Both the position numbers and the translations under genes were made by a program. Positions 15,089 to 23,386 of a stretch of DNA of 36,442 nucleotides are shown here, piece after piece (the stretch's first letter is position 1; the number at the start of each line of letters is the position of its first letter). A model generated the notes under the pieces. The model ran no database searches. It was not told the DNA's origin and worked only from the letters and a program-made list of their open reading frames with translations. Source of the DNA: Bacillota bacterium (GTDB taxonomy: Bacteria > Bacillota > Dethiobacteria > DTU022 > UBA8154); contig JAAYOY010000140.1 in the NCBI GenBank assembly GCA_012520035.1, forward strand, positions 1-36,442, in the 5' to 3' direction.

Positions 15089-16018
15089 CTACCCTCCACC
15101 TTTTTCTTCTATCTCTATTATATCCTCTTTTCCGGTTATTGTCTCTGTTATCATAGTCCAACATCCTTCGCGGGGGAGTTCCCTTTCCAGCTTATATAAT
15201 AGCTGATCATCCCTGGAAAGAATAAAAAGCGTCGGGCCGCTTCCTGAGACGGTTGCTGCCAGGCCTTGCTGCAACAGCTTCTCTTTTAATGATGCGGTGT
15301 CTTTATGCAGTTCAAAAACCGGGGTCTCCAAATGGTTTTGTATCAGTGAAGTCAATGCGTTAAAGTAATCCTTTCCCACACCCGCACCTGCGCCGTCAAC
15401 GTTTTTCTCCAGCAGGCGGACGAACCGGTCAATTTTCGTCATGGAGGATATTTTATCCAGATCCAGGGCGCTGTAAACCTCAGCGGCCGAAAGCTTTGCT
15501 CCATGCACAGCCACCAGCAGCACCTTTGTCCGTGGAAAAAGCGGAAGGGGCTGAATAATTTCACCGCGCCCGCCGGCCAGCGCCGTCCCTCCGGAGATAA
15601 AGAAAGGAACGTCCGAGCCCAGCAGAGATCCCAGCTTCCTCAGGTCATCATCATGCAAAAAAAGCCCCCACAGCCGGTTTAATCCTTTTAATACCGCAGC
15701 GGCATTGCTGCTGCCTCCACCCAGCCCTGCAGCAACCGGAATCCTTTTTTTCAAGCGGATTCTAACTCCCCTAGCGGGGGCATAGGTTGACTGCATGAGC
15801 TGCGCTGCCCTGAAAGCAAGATTCCCTTTGCCGGACGGCAGAGACGGGTCATCACATATAAGTTCCAGCTTCCCGCCGGGGATTTCCTCAAGGTACAGGG
15901 TATCGTGCAGCTCTAGCTCCTGCAAAATCGACCTTAGCTGATGATAACCGTCCTGACGGCGGAACAGAACCTCAAGTATCAGGTTGATTTTTGCGTGAGA
16001 TTTCAACTTCAGCCGCAT
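15089..16018 (-). CDS. ispE: 4-diphosphocytidyl-2-C-methyl-D-erythritol kinase
   Basis: Phosphorylates CDP-ME in the MEP isoprenoid pathway. This GHMP kinase of 309 residues has the N-terminal SHAKINLILEVLFRRQDGYH, the ATP-binding loop IPVAAGLGGGSSNAAAVLKGL, the site around LGSDVPFFISGGTALAGGRG, and the C-terminal ATVSGSGPTLFIL. The ATG lies two bases after the NAPRTase stop, with no strong Shine-Dalgarno of its own, so translational coupling is likely. Its neighbourhood with sspF and glmU is the Bacillus ispE arrangement. Confidence 0.96.
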   Translation of the reverse strand: MRLKLKSHAKINLILEVLFRRQDGYHQLRSILQELELHDTLYLEEIPGGKLELICDDPSLPSGKGNLAFRAAQLMQSTYAPARGVRIRLKKRIPVAAGLGGGSSNAAAVLKGLNRLWGLFLHDDDLRKLGSLLGSDVPFFISGGTALAGGRGEIIQPLPLFPRTKVLLVAVHGAKLSAAEVYSALDLDKISSMTKIDRFVRLLEKNVDGAGAGVGKDYFNALTSLIQNHLETPVFELHKDTASLKEKLLQQGLAATVSGSGPTLFILSRDDQLLYKLERELPREGCWTMITETITGKEDIIEIEEKGGG

Positions 16019-16020
16019 CA

Positions 16021-17058
16021 CTACAGATAGCACACCAGCCGTGGATTATCCGTGATCCCGGGTATACGTCCCCTCTTCGCTACGGGTTTGCCGTCAATTT
16101 CCTTTAAATCCATCGTCATATCAATGGGGCGGGCGGAGGAGATGTAGCTGCCGACTCCGAAAGCGTCTGCTCCAGCCTCGACCAGCTGGGGTATCCTTTC
16201 TGCCGTAATACCTCCAGACACAAATATCTGCACATGTGAAAAACCTTGTTGGTCTAAACGCGCGCGAATTTCGCGGACAAGCCCCGGGGTTACGCCTCCT
16301 CTTTCCCCGGGAGTATCAAGCCTTACACCGGAAAGTCTCTCCTTTAAGGCTTCGGCAACGCGCAGCGTTTCTTCTGCTTCATCTTTAAAGGTATCGACAA
16401 GGATAATGCGCGGGGAATCAGAGGGCATCGTTTTATCATAAAGAAGAGCTGTCTCTACAGTGTCGCCGATAATCATCACCGCTGCATGAGGCACTGTTCC
16501 GGTCGGCTCTTTCCCCAGCAGCTTGGCTCCCAATATGCAGCTGCAATTATCTGCACCTCCGACGACAGAAGCCCTTTCCATAACAGGTGCTACAGCGGGA
16601 TGAACATGCCGGGCACCAAAACTAAATACAGGAACACCGCCGGAAGCTTCCTTGCAAGCGCGGGCGGCAGTAGCCCAGCCGCTGGCGCTTGCCAGCATTC
16701 CCAGAAGCGCCGTTTCATACATGCCAAATTCATCGTAAGGGCCTTTAATACGCATAATTACTTCCTTTTGCTGCATCTCTTCCCCTTCGGGAACCGCCCA
16801 AAGGGATACATTTTTATGCTTTAAAAGGTTAAAAACTTCCTCTACGCCCGCCAGCACCCCTTCCCTGCTGCAAAAAATCTCGGCTACTACATCGGTATTT
16901 TCTTTTCCAACCGCAGCCAGAAGCTCTCTTGTACGGACGAAATAAAGATCGGCGGTACCACCATTAATTATTTCTTCATGAGTTGCGCTGTGAAATATCC
17001 GTTCTTGATTATTTATTTTGAAATTCCGAACATCTTCTGCACTCTTCAACTCTTTCAA
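16021..17058 (-). CDS. Nicotinate phosphoribosyltransferase
   Basis: Condenses nicotinate with PRPP to nicotinate mononucleotide in NAD salvage. The 345-residue product is of the compact NAPRTase type (COG1488): GTADLYFVRTRELL near the N-terminus, FSFGARHVHPAVAPVMERAS, GTVPHAAVMIIGDT (region of the catalytic His), LVDTFKDEAEETLRVAEAL, and the phosphate-binding VSGGITAERIPQLVEAGAD with FGVGSYIS. The TTG start lies seven bases behind GGGAGGG. It is upstream of and coupled to ispE, and lies in the interval filled by sspF-ispE in Bacillus. PncB-like function is well supported, although some relatives could use quinolinate or nicotinamide. Confidence 0.88.
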   Translation of the reverse strand: MKELKSAEDVRNFKINNQERIFHSATHEEIINGGTADLYFVRTRELLAAVGKENTDVVAEIFCSREGVLAGVEEVFNLLKHKNVSLWAVPEGEEMQQKEVIMRIKGPYDEFGMYETALLGMLASASGWATAARACKEASGGVPVFSFGARHVHPAVAPVMERASVVGGADNCSCILGAKLLGKEPTGTVPHAAVMIIGDTVETALLYDKTMPSDSPRIILVDTFKDEAEETLRVAEALKERLSGVRLDTPGERGGVTPGLVREIRARLDQQGFSHVQIFVSGGITAERIPQLVEAGADAFGVGSYISSARPIDMTMDLKEIDGKPVAKRGRIPGITDNPRLVCYL

Positions 17059-17157
17059 AAGATACCCTCCCTTGAGCGATCCTTTAATAGCCTGTCCATA
17101 TTTTATAAATCCTTTTTATATATCTTAAAAATATTCTTCGTCTTCCCCGAAAATCCT

Positions 17158-17200
17158 CTAAAAAAATATATAAAAAGGGTATACCGTCTCCGGTATACCC
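17158..17200 (-). terminator. Intrinsic terminator after sspF
   Basis: AGGGTATACC and GGTATACCCT form a perfect 10-bp stem around six bases, followed on the minus strand by TTTTTATATATTTTTTT. It isolates the spore-protein gene from the NAPRTase-ispE unit, which must therefore start from a promoter in the short gap downstream or depend on readthrough. Confidence 0.92.
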
Positions 17201-17207
17201 TGCCACC

Positions 17208-17390
17208 CTACTGTCCAGGAGAGACGGTTTTTTCAGCCCTTTCAATTGCCTTTTTTACAAGATTGCCGCAGTTCCTGGAAGAAACCTCTCCGAAGCCTTC
17301 TCTGCGGGCAATATCACCAACCCCGAGTTCGTCTGCCAGCTCATATTTCAAAGCATCAGACATAACACCCGGCCGTCTTCTTCTTGGCAT
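17208..17390 (-). CDS. sspF: Alpha/beta-type small acid-soluble spore protein (SspF-like)
   Basis: SASPs coat and protect DNA in the dormant spore and are degraded at germination. This 60-residue protein has the SspF form: basic start MPRRRRPGVMSDALKYELA, the GPR-protease-site region KYELADELG, GFGEVSSRNCGNLVKKAIE and a short tail. B. subtilis SspF reads GVMSDEFKYELAKDLG at the equivalent place and is likewise near ispE. The ATG follows AAAGGAG and a closer GAGGG. Transcription is expected in the forespore from sigma-G, but I could not identify a convincing -35/-10 pair. A terminator follows a few bases after the stop, so it is a monocistron. Confidence 0.92.
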   Translation of the reverse strand: MPRRRRPGVMSDALKYELADELGVGDIARREGFGEVSSRNCGNLVKKAIERAEKTVSPGQ

Positions 17391-17510
17391 AGAACCCTCA
17401 GCTCCTTTATATTTTTTTTCGGATGGCGGTATTATTTTTTACTGCAAAAGATAAAATATAGCTGAAAAAATTAACCTTTTCCCTTTTGGCAAGGCTGGAA
17501 TTTCCAGCGA

Positions 17511-17538
17511 ATAAAAAAAGGCTCCTGGAATGAGCCTT
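17511..17538 (-). terminator. Intrinsic terminator after the mcp gene
   Basis: AAGGCTC and GAGCCTT form a 7-bp stem around seven bases, followed by a T-run (TTTTTTTATT) on the minus strand. It closes the flagellar/chemotaxis block about 20 bases beyond the mcp stop. Confidence 0.9.
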
Positions 17539-17557
17539 GATTGATTTTTACAAAGTT

Positions 17558-19627
17558 TTACATCTTAAACCGTTCAGTCATTGTTTGCAGCTCTTCCGCC
17601 AGGGCATTCAGTTCCGCAACATAGCTGCCAACCTTCTCCAGCACGGCGGTTTGTTCTTCTGTTGACGCCGCTATCTCCTGGGCGGCAGCCGACTGATCCT
17701 GCGCCTTTCCGGCAATATCGTCAATATACTCGCTCAACTCGGTCACCGATTGCAGAATATCATCAAGCCCCTGCTCCACGGACCGCGCTTTTTGATCGCC
17801 TCTGGTTACGATTTCACTCACGCTTTCCATTTTTTCCACCGCTACACTGATACGCTCCTGAATACCCGAAACCAGCTTGGCAATTTCACCTGCCTCGGTT
17901 TCGCTTTGCTCGGCCAGTTTGCGTACTTCGTCCGCAACCACGGCAAAACCTCTTCCGTGTTCACCGGCACGGGCGGCCTCAATGGCGGCATTGAGGGCCA
18001 GCAAATTGGTCTGGCCTGTTATCCCCATTATTGCCTTTACAATCATGTTAATCTTATCGGAAAACTTATCCAGCTCTACGATGGAATTATGTACGTCTTT
18101 TACCGCCAGATCGATCTCCTCCATACCCTGGACGGCTTCCCTTACCGATGAAAAGCCTTCACGTGCCACATTTTCACAATCCTTACCCTTTATCGCCCCT
18201 TGCTCAGATGCATGGGCAATTTCCTGGGCCTTATAAGCGATGCTCTCGCTGGTCGTCTGGGCAATCTCCTCCATGGCCATGTTGCTCTGCTGCACCCCGG
18301 AGGAGAGTTCCCCCGCTGACTCCGCAATTTTTTGCGCGGTAGTACGCAGCGTTTCTACCATTTCCCTTAGTCCGGCGAGCATGGCATTAAAACTGGAACC
18401 GATTTTCCCGATTTCGTCCCCCCGGGTAATATTGACCTCCTGGTTCAGGTTTCCCCCTTCGACCTCCCGCATAATATCAATCATCTGCAAAAGAGGTTTT
18501 GTAAGCTTCTGGCTAAACCCAAAGGCAACCCCCAGGGCAATTATTAAACTCAATCCGCCGATTAACAGAAAGCGATTGCGGTTGGCGTCTTTAATGGCAG
18601 TAAAGGGGGCTTCCGGGACCCCGATATACAGCATGCCAATAACCTCATCCTGATTGTCTCTCAAAGGACTGTAGGCAGTGATATAGCTCTCACCATGCTC
18701 ATAAGCGGTCCCTGAAAAAGGCAGGCCTTCACCCAGGACCTGGGCAGCGATATCCTCCGGTGCTTTTTCACCTACCAACCGTTTTACCGGTGTATCGATA
18801 TTTCCCGTATTTTCATTCGCATTACCTTCATCGGATACTGCTTCCGTATCCTCAGCTTCCGTTATCCCTGTATTTTCAACAATTTCTTCCCCGAAAGCGC
18901 TGGTGGCGATAGCCAGATTATCCAAATAAAAGGCAGCATCTGCATTAAAGGTACTTGAGATATAATTAACTAGAGCGCTGTTATTGTTCAATAGCTTGCC
19001 GCCAACCAGGGTACCCACAATGGCGTCTTTACTGTCACGTACTGGAACGGCGGCGACCAAAGCCAGTGCCCTGACTTCCCCCTCAACCGTTTCTTCCACA
19101 GAGCTTGCTTCCGCACTCCCTGCCAGGGTTGCTTTATCCAGCAAATCTTCACTTTTTAAGAATTCCTCATCGAGAACAACTAATCCGGATACCTCTTCGA
19201 TGGCAACTTTTTTAACTAGCGGCAAGGAAAAAGGTGTTCCTACATTAGTCTCCGCGGTATTAGCTCTGATCATTACCTGTCCTTTATTATTTACATAAGT
19301 TAAAAAATCCAGATCAAATTTTAAACTATCAAGAAATAAAGTAGCTAGAGCAAGGTCATATCGCTCATTGCTGATATAGTTAACAAATTCGTACTTATGT
19401 GCCGCTACATTCACCTGGGTCTCCCGTTCCTGCAGCTGGCGCATTAATATATCTTCGGCGGCTTGTATATCCTTTTCGATTGTTATGCGAGCCTGGCCGC
19501 CAATATTTTCATCAATTGAAGACAACGCCAGGTATCCCGCTACTAACAAGGGCAAGAGGGTAAACAGGATCAAGATAACGAGAAGTTTAGTTCTGAGGGT
19601 TACGGCTATTCGTTTTTGCTTTAACAT
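17558..19627 (-). CDS. Methyl-accepting chemotaxis protein with extracytoplasmic Cache-type sensor
   Basis: A transmembrane chemoreceptor that controls CheA. The 689-residue protein has TM1 at about 14-36, a large external ligand domain (about 37-345) with Cache-like features ([55 protein letters not shown]), TM2 at about 351-372, a HAMP domain and a cytoplasmic coiled coil with the conserved tip [20 protein letters not shown] (about 549-568). An acidic, low-complexity insert ([19 protein letters not shown]) lies in the external domain. The ligand is unknown. The ATG follows AAAGGAG. It is the last gene of the che block, about 50 bases after cheR. Confidence 0.94.
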   Translation of the reverse strand: MLKQKRIAVTLRTKLLVILILFTLLPLLVAGYLALSSIDENIGGQARITIEKDIQAAEDILMRQLQERETQVNVAAHKYEFVNYISNERYDLALATLFLDSLKFDLDFLTYVNNKGQVMIRANTAETNVGTPFSLPLVKKVAIEEVSGLVVLDEEFLKSEDLLDKATLAGSAEASSVEETVEGEVRALALVAAVPVRDSKDAIVGTLVGGKLLNNNSALVNYISSTFNADAAFYLDNLAIATSAFGEEIVENTGITEAEDTEAVSDEGNANENTGNIDTPVKRLVGEKAPEDIAAQVLGEGLPFSGTAYEHGESYITAYSPLRDNQDEVIGMLYIGVPEAPFTAIKDANRNRFLLIGGLSLIIALGVAFGFSQKLTKPLLQMIDIMREVEGGNLNQEVNITRGDEIGKIGSSFNAMLAGLREMVETLRTTAQKIAESAGELSSGVQQSNMAMEEIAQTTSESIAYKAQEIAHASEQGAIKGKDCENVAREGFSSVREAVQGMEEIDLAVKDVHNSIVELDKFSDKINMIVKAIMGITGQTNLLALNAAIEAARAGEHGRGFAVVADEVRKLAEQSETEAGEIAKLVSGIQERISVAVEKMESVSEIVTRGDQKARSVEQGLDDILQSVTELSEYIDDIAGKAQDQSAAAQEIAASTEEQTAVLEKVGSYVAELNALAEELQTMTERFKM

Positions 19628-19680
19628 AAATATTACTCCTTTCTATATGGCATAGCTGGAGGGGGAAATCCCTGTACATT

Positions 19681-20472
19681 TTACCCGGTTACCTTCTGGT
19701 AAATTGTGTTAAAACGTTTTTTCAGCATGTAATTTTCAGGATTGCTGATGTATTCCGCAGAGCCAATAACCAGATAACCTCCCGCTTTTAAAGCACCGCT
19801 AAAACGCTGCAGAAAAAAATCCTGAGTTTCTGCTTTAAAATAAATAAAAACATTGCGGCAAAGAATCATGTGACACCCGTATAGAGGGGTATCGCACAGC
19901 AAATTATGGCGCTTAAAGGTTACAGATTTTCGTATTTTTGGCTTTACGCAGTAATACTCACCCTCCTTAACAAAATATTGCTGTAATAGTTCCGGCGATA
20001 TTTTAACAAGATACCTGGGATGAAATTTCCCTCTTTTCGCTTCCTGAAGCGCTTTTTCATCTATATCCGTCCCTACGATCTGAACCCGGTCCAGGGCTTT
20101 TAAAGTATCAAAAAGAATCGAAACGGTATAGGGTTCTGCCCCGAATGAACAACCGGCGCTCCAAATTGCCAGTTTTTGATCAAAGTTTTTCAAAAGCTCA
20201 GGAAAAACCTCTTCTTTCAGCTTTGCATAAACAATTTGATCGCGAAAAAACTCCGACGTATTTATCGTTATGTAATTTAAAAAGAATTGCATTGCTGGCG
20301 GGTTTTTTGCCAGGTAATTATAAAAATGCTGGAAACCGGGCTGATTTTCTCGCTCCATCAGCTGCCTGATACGCCTCTCCATCTGCTTGTCCTTGTAGCG
20401 ATCAAGTTCAAGTCCGGTTTTGAGATAAAAAGCCGTTTTAAATTTTGCATAATCCCAGGCATGCCTTTCCAT
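19681..20472 (-). CDS. cheR: Chemotaxis methyltransferase CheR
   Basis: Methylates receptor glutamates using S-adenosylmethionine. The 263-residue product has the N-terminal helical domain (GLELDRYKDKQMERRIRQLM), then TINTSEFFRD, the SAM-binding IWSAGCSFGAEPYTVSILF, VGTDIDEKALQEAKRGKF, the region ILCRNVFIYF and GGYLVIGSAEYI. I use the ATG behind AAGGAGAG; an ATG 13 codons earlier would overlap cheB without a ribosome site. The cheB stop lies about 13 bases upstream, so the pair is probably coupled. This places the opposing methylation enzymes side by side just upstream of a receptor. Confidence 0.95.
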   Translation of the reverse strand: MERHAWDYAKFKTAFYLKTGLELDRYKDKQMERRIRQLMERENQPGFQHFYNYLAKNPPAMQFFLNYITINTSEFFRDQIVYAKLKEEVFPELLKNFDQKLAIWSAGCSFGAEPYTVSILFDTLKALDRVQIVGTDIDEKALQEAKRGKFHPRYLVKISPELLQQYFVKEGEYYCVKPKIRKSVTFKRHNLLCDTPLYGCHMILCRNVFIYFKAETQDFFLQRFSGALKAGGYLVIGSAEYISNPENYMLKKRFNTIYQKVTG

Positions 20473-20485
20473 AAAACCGCTCTCC

Positions 20486-21562
20486 TTATTCCTGGCGTAA
20501 AAACAGGTCAATGGTTTTGGCTATCTGATTAAGAGGGACTATTTTATCCGCCAGTCCTCTTCGTATTACTGCCTCCGGCATACCCGGGATAACAGCAGTG
20601 GCGGGGTCCTGAACGATTGTCCTGCCGCCTTTTTCCTTGATCATGGCCATGCCGTCGCTGCCGTCCCTGCCCATTCCTGTAAGGATAACTCCAACCACCG
20701 ACGATCCATATGCCTCAACCAGGGACTCCATCATGACATCCACTGAAGGCCGGACGTGATTCACAGGTGCTGCTTCACTGAGGGAAACAATCCCTTTTTT
20801 TTCCGCAAGGAGGTGATAACCCCCGGGAGCCAGGTAAACCCGGCTTTCCACTATGTCTTCTCCATGAACAGCTTCTTTAACTTTTATCGGGCAGACCTTA
20901 TCCAGCCTTTCTGCCAGGGAACGTGTAAAACCCGGAGGCATATGCTGCGTAATGAAAGCTGCGGCCGGTAAATCTGCCGGCAGGCCCTTCAACACCATTT
21001 CCAGGGCACGGGGACCGCCGGTGGAAGCCCCTATAGCCACAACAAAGCGGACTGTATGCAAAGGGGAAAGTGAAGGTAAAGGTGTAACATCTTTCCGTTG
21101 TAGTGAAGGGCTGCTTTTTTCAACAGGTACTGTGAAAGGCCGCTCGTGATCCAGGTGCGCCCGTGCCGCATGTGTGATCTTCAGGGGCAACTCGCGTTTG
21201 AACTCCCGGGTAAAATCATCCGTAAACCGGGAGGGCTTTGCTACGAAGTCCACCGCCCCAAGCGCAAGAGCTTCAACCGTTATTTCGCTTCCCTTCCGGG
21301 TATAACTGCTGACCATAATGACAGGCAGGGGGTTTTCCTGCATAATTCTTTTCAGTGTCTCTACCCCATTTAAACGGGGCATCTCCACATCCAGGGTGAC
21401 CACATCCGGTTTATACCTTTTAATTTTGAGCAGCGCGTCCTCTCCATCGCGGGCAGTAGCTACAAGCTCCAGCCCCCTGCTGCCGGCAATTATATCTCCA
21501 AGAAAAAGGCGCATATAAGCGGAATCATCAACAATCAATACCTTCACTTTTCTCTGTTCCAT
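20486..21562 (-). CDS. cheB: Chemotaxis methylesterase/glutamine deamidase CheB
   Basis: Demethylates receptors when phosphorylated by CheA. The 358-residue product has an N-terminal receiver domain (VLIVDDSAYMR; phospho-acceptor Asp58 in VVTLDVEMPRLNG; VAKPS) and a C-terminal esterase with the triad motifs VAIGASTGGPRALE (Ser), FITQHMPPGFTRSLAERL (His) and GVILTGMGRDGSDGM (Asp), joined by a linker of about 45 residues. The ATG follows GGAGGT with a 5-nt spacer. Unlike its tightly packed neighbours it is separated from cheD by about 300 bases rich in hairpins, which may give it a separate transcription or termination control point. Confidence 0.97.
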   Translation of the reverse strand: MEQRKVKVLIVDDSAYMRLFLGDIIAGSRGLELVATARDGEDALLKIKRYKPDVVTLDVEMPRLNGVETLKRIMQENPLPVIMVSSYTRKGSEITVEALALGAVDFVAKPSRFTDDFTREFKRELPLKITHAARAHLDHERPFTVPVEKSSPSLQRKDVTPLPSLSPLHTVRFVVAIGASTGGPRALEMVLKGLPADLPAAAFITQHMPPGFTRSLAERLDKVCPIKVKEAVHGEDIVESRVYLAPGGYHLLAEKKGIVSLSEAAPVNHVRPSVDVMMESLVEAYGSSVVGVILTGMGRDGSDGMAMIKEKGGRTIVQDPATAVIPGMPEAVIRRGLADKIVPLNQIAKTIDLFLRQE

Positions 21563-21652
21563 ATTTGACCTCCCCGGCGTACAAAACAATCCTCCGTCGT
21601 AAACAAAATTAAGTAATAGTAAGCCCTCTTATTTTTGTAATAAAATAAAAGC

Positions 21653-21739
21653 GTCCTGTTCAGGACAGCAACTTAAATTCGGCTGCTTAATATCAGCGCC
21701 ATTCCTTATGGCGCTGAAGTTCTGGTTCTAGTGAACCAG
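21653..21739 (-). other. Cluster of three stem-loops upstream of cheB, nature unknown
   Basis: In minus-strand order: CTGGTTC/GAACCAG with an ACTA loop (21722-21739); TCAGCGCCAT/ATGGCGCTGA with a 5-nt loop (21693-21717); GTCCT/AGGAC with a GAAC loop plus outer GC pairs (21653-21666), followed by TTTTATTTTATT. The last resembles a weak terminator. The set could be a structured leader, an attenuator or a small palindromic mobile element. It does not match the c-di-GMP-I riboswitch pattern or any other class I can recall. Confidence 0.5.
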
Positions 21740-21791
21740 GAGCGCTGCCTGCCCATGAATTACGGCGAACCTTAAAAACGCTTAGTTTAAA

Positions 21792-21858
21792 TGCGACAGA
21801 GAACCGTCCCCTATCGCACTGTCGCAGTTTTTGCGACAGGGGACGGTTCTCTGTCGCA
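21792..21858. repeat. REP-like palindromic repeat, copy 2 (inverted pair)
   Basis: Two 27-base arms (21792-21818 and 21832-21858) are inverted copies with one mismatch, separated by 13 bases. Each arm has TGCGACAG, the core GAACCGTCCCC and (C)TGTCGCA, as in the copy near 1.7 kb. The transcript could fold into a single long hairpin. It begins about eight bases beyond the cheD stop codon. Confidence 0.88.
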
Positions 21859-21866
21859 CTGCAACG

Positions 21867-22358
21867 CTAAAGAATCTTTTCAGTTCCACCAACAGTATTA
21901 ATTACTACCCTTCCGGAGTTAACATAAAGACGCATGGTGCGTCCCTGGAAACCGCCGACATCTTCTCCCCTGATGGGAATTTTATATTTATTTAAATAAT
22001 ATTTCACTGCCTGGACATTTTTCATTCCGATGCTGGAACCCAGCTTCTGGAAGGCAAAGAGCTGTCCCCCTCCGGCAATTTTTGCTTTGAGCGAAAACCT
22101 GTTTGCGCCGGCCTTGCCCATTTTTTCCATTAAGAGGGGAATAGCGGTATCGGCAAACTTTGCGGGGTTAAAGGAATTTAAGCTGCTTTTGAACTGGGTG
22201 CTATCCGGCAATAATATATGCGCCAGGCCTCCAATTTTGCTTTCCGGATCATAGAGGGCGATGCCCACGCAAGAACCCAGCCCCACCGTAACCAAAACCC
22301 CCTCGCCCTTAAGAATTGCCAAATCAGAAATTTTTACCTTGATCATTAACTTTTCCAT
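21867..22358 (-). CDS. cheD: Chemoreceptor glutamine deamidase CheD
   Basis: Deamidates receptor glutamines and, in Bacillus, binds CheC and raises its CheY-P phosphatase activity. The 163-residue product has the catalytic Cys in LVTVGLGSCVGIALYD, the catalytic His in GGLAHILLPDS, and AKIAGGGQLFAF plus GEDVGGFQGRTMRLYVNSGR. The ATG follows AAGGTGAAAG and lies three bases after the cheC stop, so the CheC/CheD pair is made together. A REP-like inverted repeat begins just after the stop. Confidence 0.96.
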   Translation of the reverse strand: MEKLMIKVKISDLAILKGEGVLVTVGLGSCVGIALYDPESKIGGLAHILLPDSTQFKSSLNSFNPAKFADTAIPLLMEKMGKAGANRFSLKAKIAGGGQLFAFQKLGSSIGMKNVQAVKYYLNKYKIPIRGEDVGGFQGRTMRLYVNSGRVVINTVGGTEKIL

Positions 22359-22361
22359 CTT

Positions 22362-22967
22362 TCACCTTATACCCAGCAGAGTAAAAATTGTGTTTAAAGC
22401 TCTGTTATCGGGGAGTATCAATATATGACCTTCAATGCTCTTTTGCATAGATTTTAACGTTGTTTTTATGAGTACAACCTCATCTTCCAGCACGCATTTC
22501 TCAGCAATAACCGTGGAGATAATCGCACCGGACATATCCACGGCTATCTCCGGAGGACTTGGGATTAACAATAAACCGGTCATAAAAGAAAGGGCGTTCA
22601 AGTATGAATTAGTCATAATATTGCCTACTTCAATTAATACTGAGATACCCATTTGATCATTTAACCCTGCCAGCCCCGGTACAAGCGTCAATATCAGATT
22701 AGTACTGCTATCCAGGGAGAGGACAAAAAGAATAGTCAAATCGGCACCTCCGTGCGATTCGATATAAACACCTGCCACAGGAAGCTCCGCCCCGCCCAGC
22801 AGCTCCGGAACATCCTGCAGGTAAACAAGCTCGGCAGAGGGAACATCCATGCTGATTTTTTCTTCATGCAGCATTTGCGAAAGCGAGGTAACGGCGTTAC
22901 CGAATCCTATGTTGGCCAGTTCTTTTAATATGTCGAGTTTCCTTTCATCGATCTGCTGTTTTACCAT
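22362..22967 (-). CDS. cheC: CheY-P phosphatase CheC
   Basis: Dephosphorylates CheY-P and forms a complex with CheD. The 201-residue product has two active-site motifs of the CheC/FliY type (D/S-x3-E-x2-N followed by a Pro about 22 residues on): DILKELANIGFGNA near the N-terminus and SVLIEVGNIMTNSYLNAL near residue 110, with IPSPP after the second. Both halves appear catalytically complete. It lacks a SpoA/FliN domain, separating it from FliY upstream. The ATG lies behind GGTGGAG. It sits between cheY and cheD in the same direction. Confidence 0.94.
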   Translation of the reverse strand: MVKQQIDERKLDILKELANIGFGNAVTSLSQMLHEEKISMDVPSAELVYLQDVPELLGGAELPVAGVYIESHGGADLTILFVLSLDSSTNLILTLVPGLAGLNDQMGISVLIEVGNIMTNSYLNALSFMTGLLLIPSPPEIAVDMSGAIISTVIAEKCVLEDEVVLIKTTLKSMQKSIEGHILILPDNRALNTIFTLLGIR

Positions 22968-23010
22968 TATTGTTCACTCCACCCTTTCCGTAGCAAGCAA
23001 GCAGGAAAAA

Positions 23011-23373
23011 TTAACCCCCAACTTTTTGTAAGGCTTCCACAATGCGGTCCGGTTGAAAAGGTTTCACAATAAAATCTTTCGCCCCGGAATTTAACGCTTC
23101 GATAACCAGAGCTTTTTGTCCCATGGCGCTCACCACGATGATCTTGGCATCGGGGTCTTTTTGCATTATTCTTTTGATTGCTTCAATACCGTCCATCTTC
23201 GGCATTGTTATATCCATGGTCACCAGATCAGGGTTTACACTCGAGTACATCTCCACAGCCTGAAGCCCGTCTTCCGCTTCTCCAACCACCTCATAACCGT
23301 TCTTTTCCAGAACGTTGCGTAAAGTCATACGCATAAAAGCCGTATCATCGGTTATTAAAATTCGTTTTCCCAT
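23011..23373 (-). CDS. cheY: Chemotaxis response regulator CheY
   Basis: A single receiver domain of 120 residues that carries the signal from CheA to the flagellar switch. It shows the acidic pocket ILITDDTAFMR, phospho-acceptor Asp54 in LVTMDITMPKMDG, the Ser of VVSAMG and the Lys of FIVKPF. The ATG follows GGAGG with a 7-nt spacer; this ribosome site overlaps the end of cheA. The Asp-Asp pocket and short length fit CheY rather than an output-domain regulator. Confidence 0.95.
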   Translation of the reverse strand: MGKRILITDDTAFMRMTLRNVLEKNGYEVVGEAEDGLQAVEMYSSVNPDLVTMDITMPKMDGIEAIKRIMQKDPDAKIIVVSAMGQKALVIEALNSGAKDFIVKPFQPDRIVEALQKVGG

Positions 23374-23386
23374 ACCTAAACCTCCC

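Larger units (their letters stand above)
21563..21866. other. 304-bp hairpin-rich interval between cheD and cheB
   Basis: This is the only large gap inside an otherwise compact che block. It holds a REP-like inverted repeat just after cheD, three further stem-loops (listed separately), an AT-rich stretch and the cheB ribosome-binding site. No gene was found. Confidence 0.6.

Noticed and set aside
21653-21739. c-di-GMP riboswitch for the cheB leader
   Set aside because: The conserved c-di-GMP-I core elements (GGGCAAACC, GACGCAAAGCC) are absent. Only the hairpins are supported.
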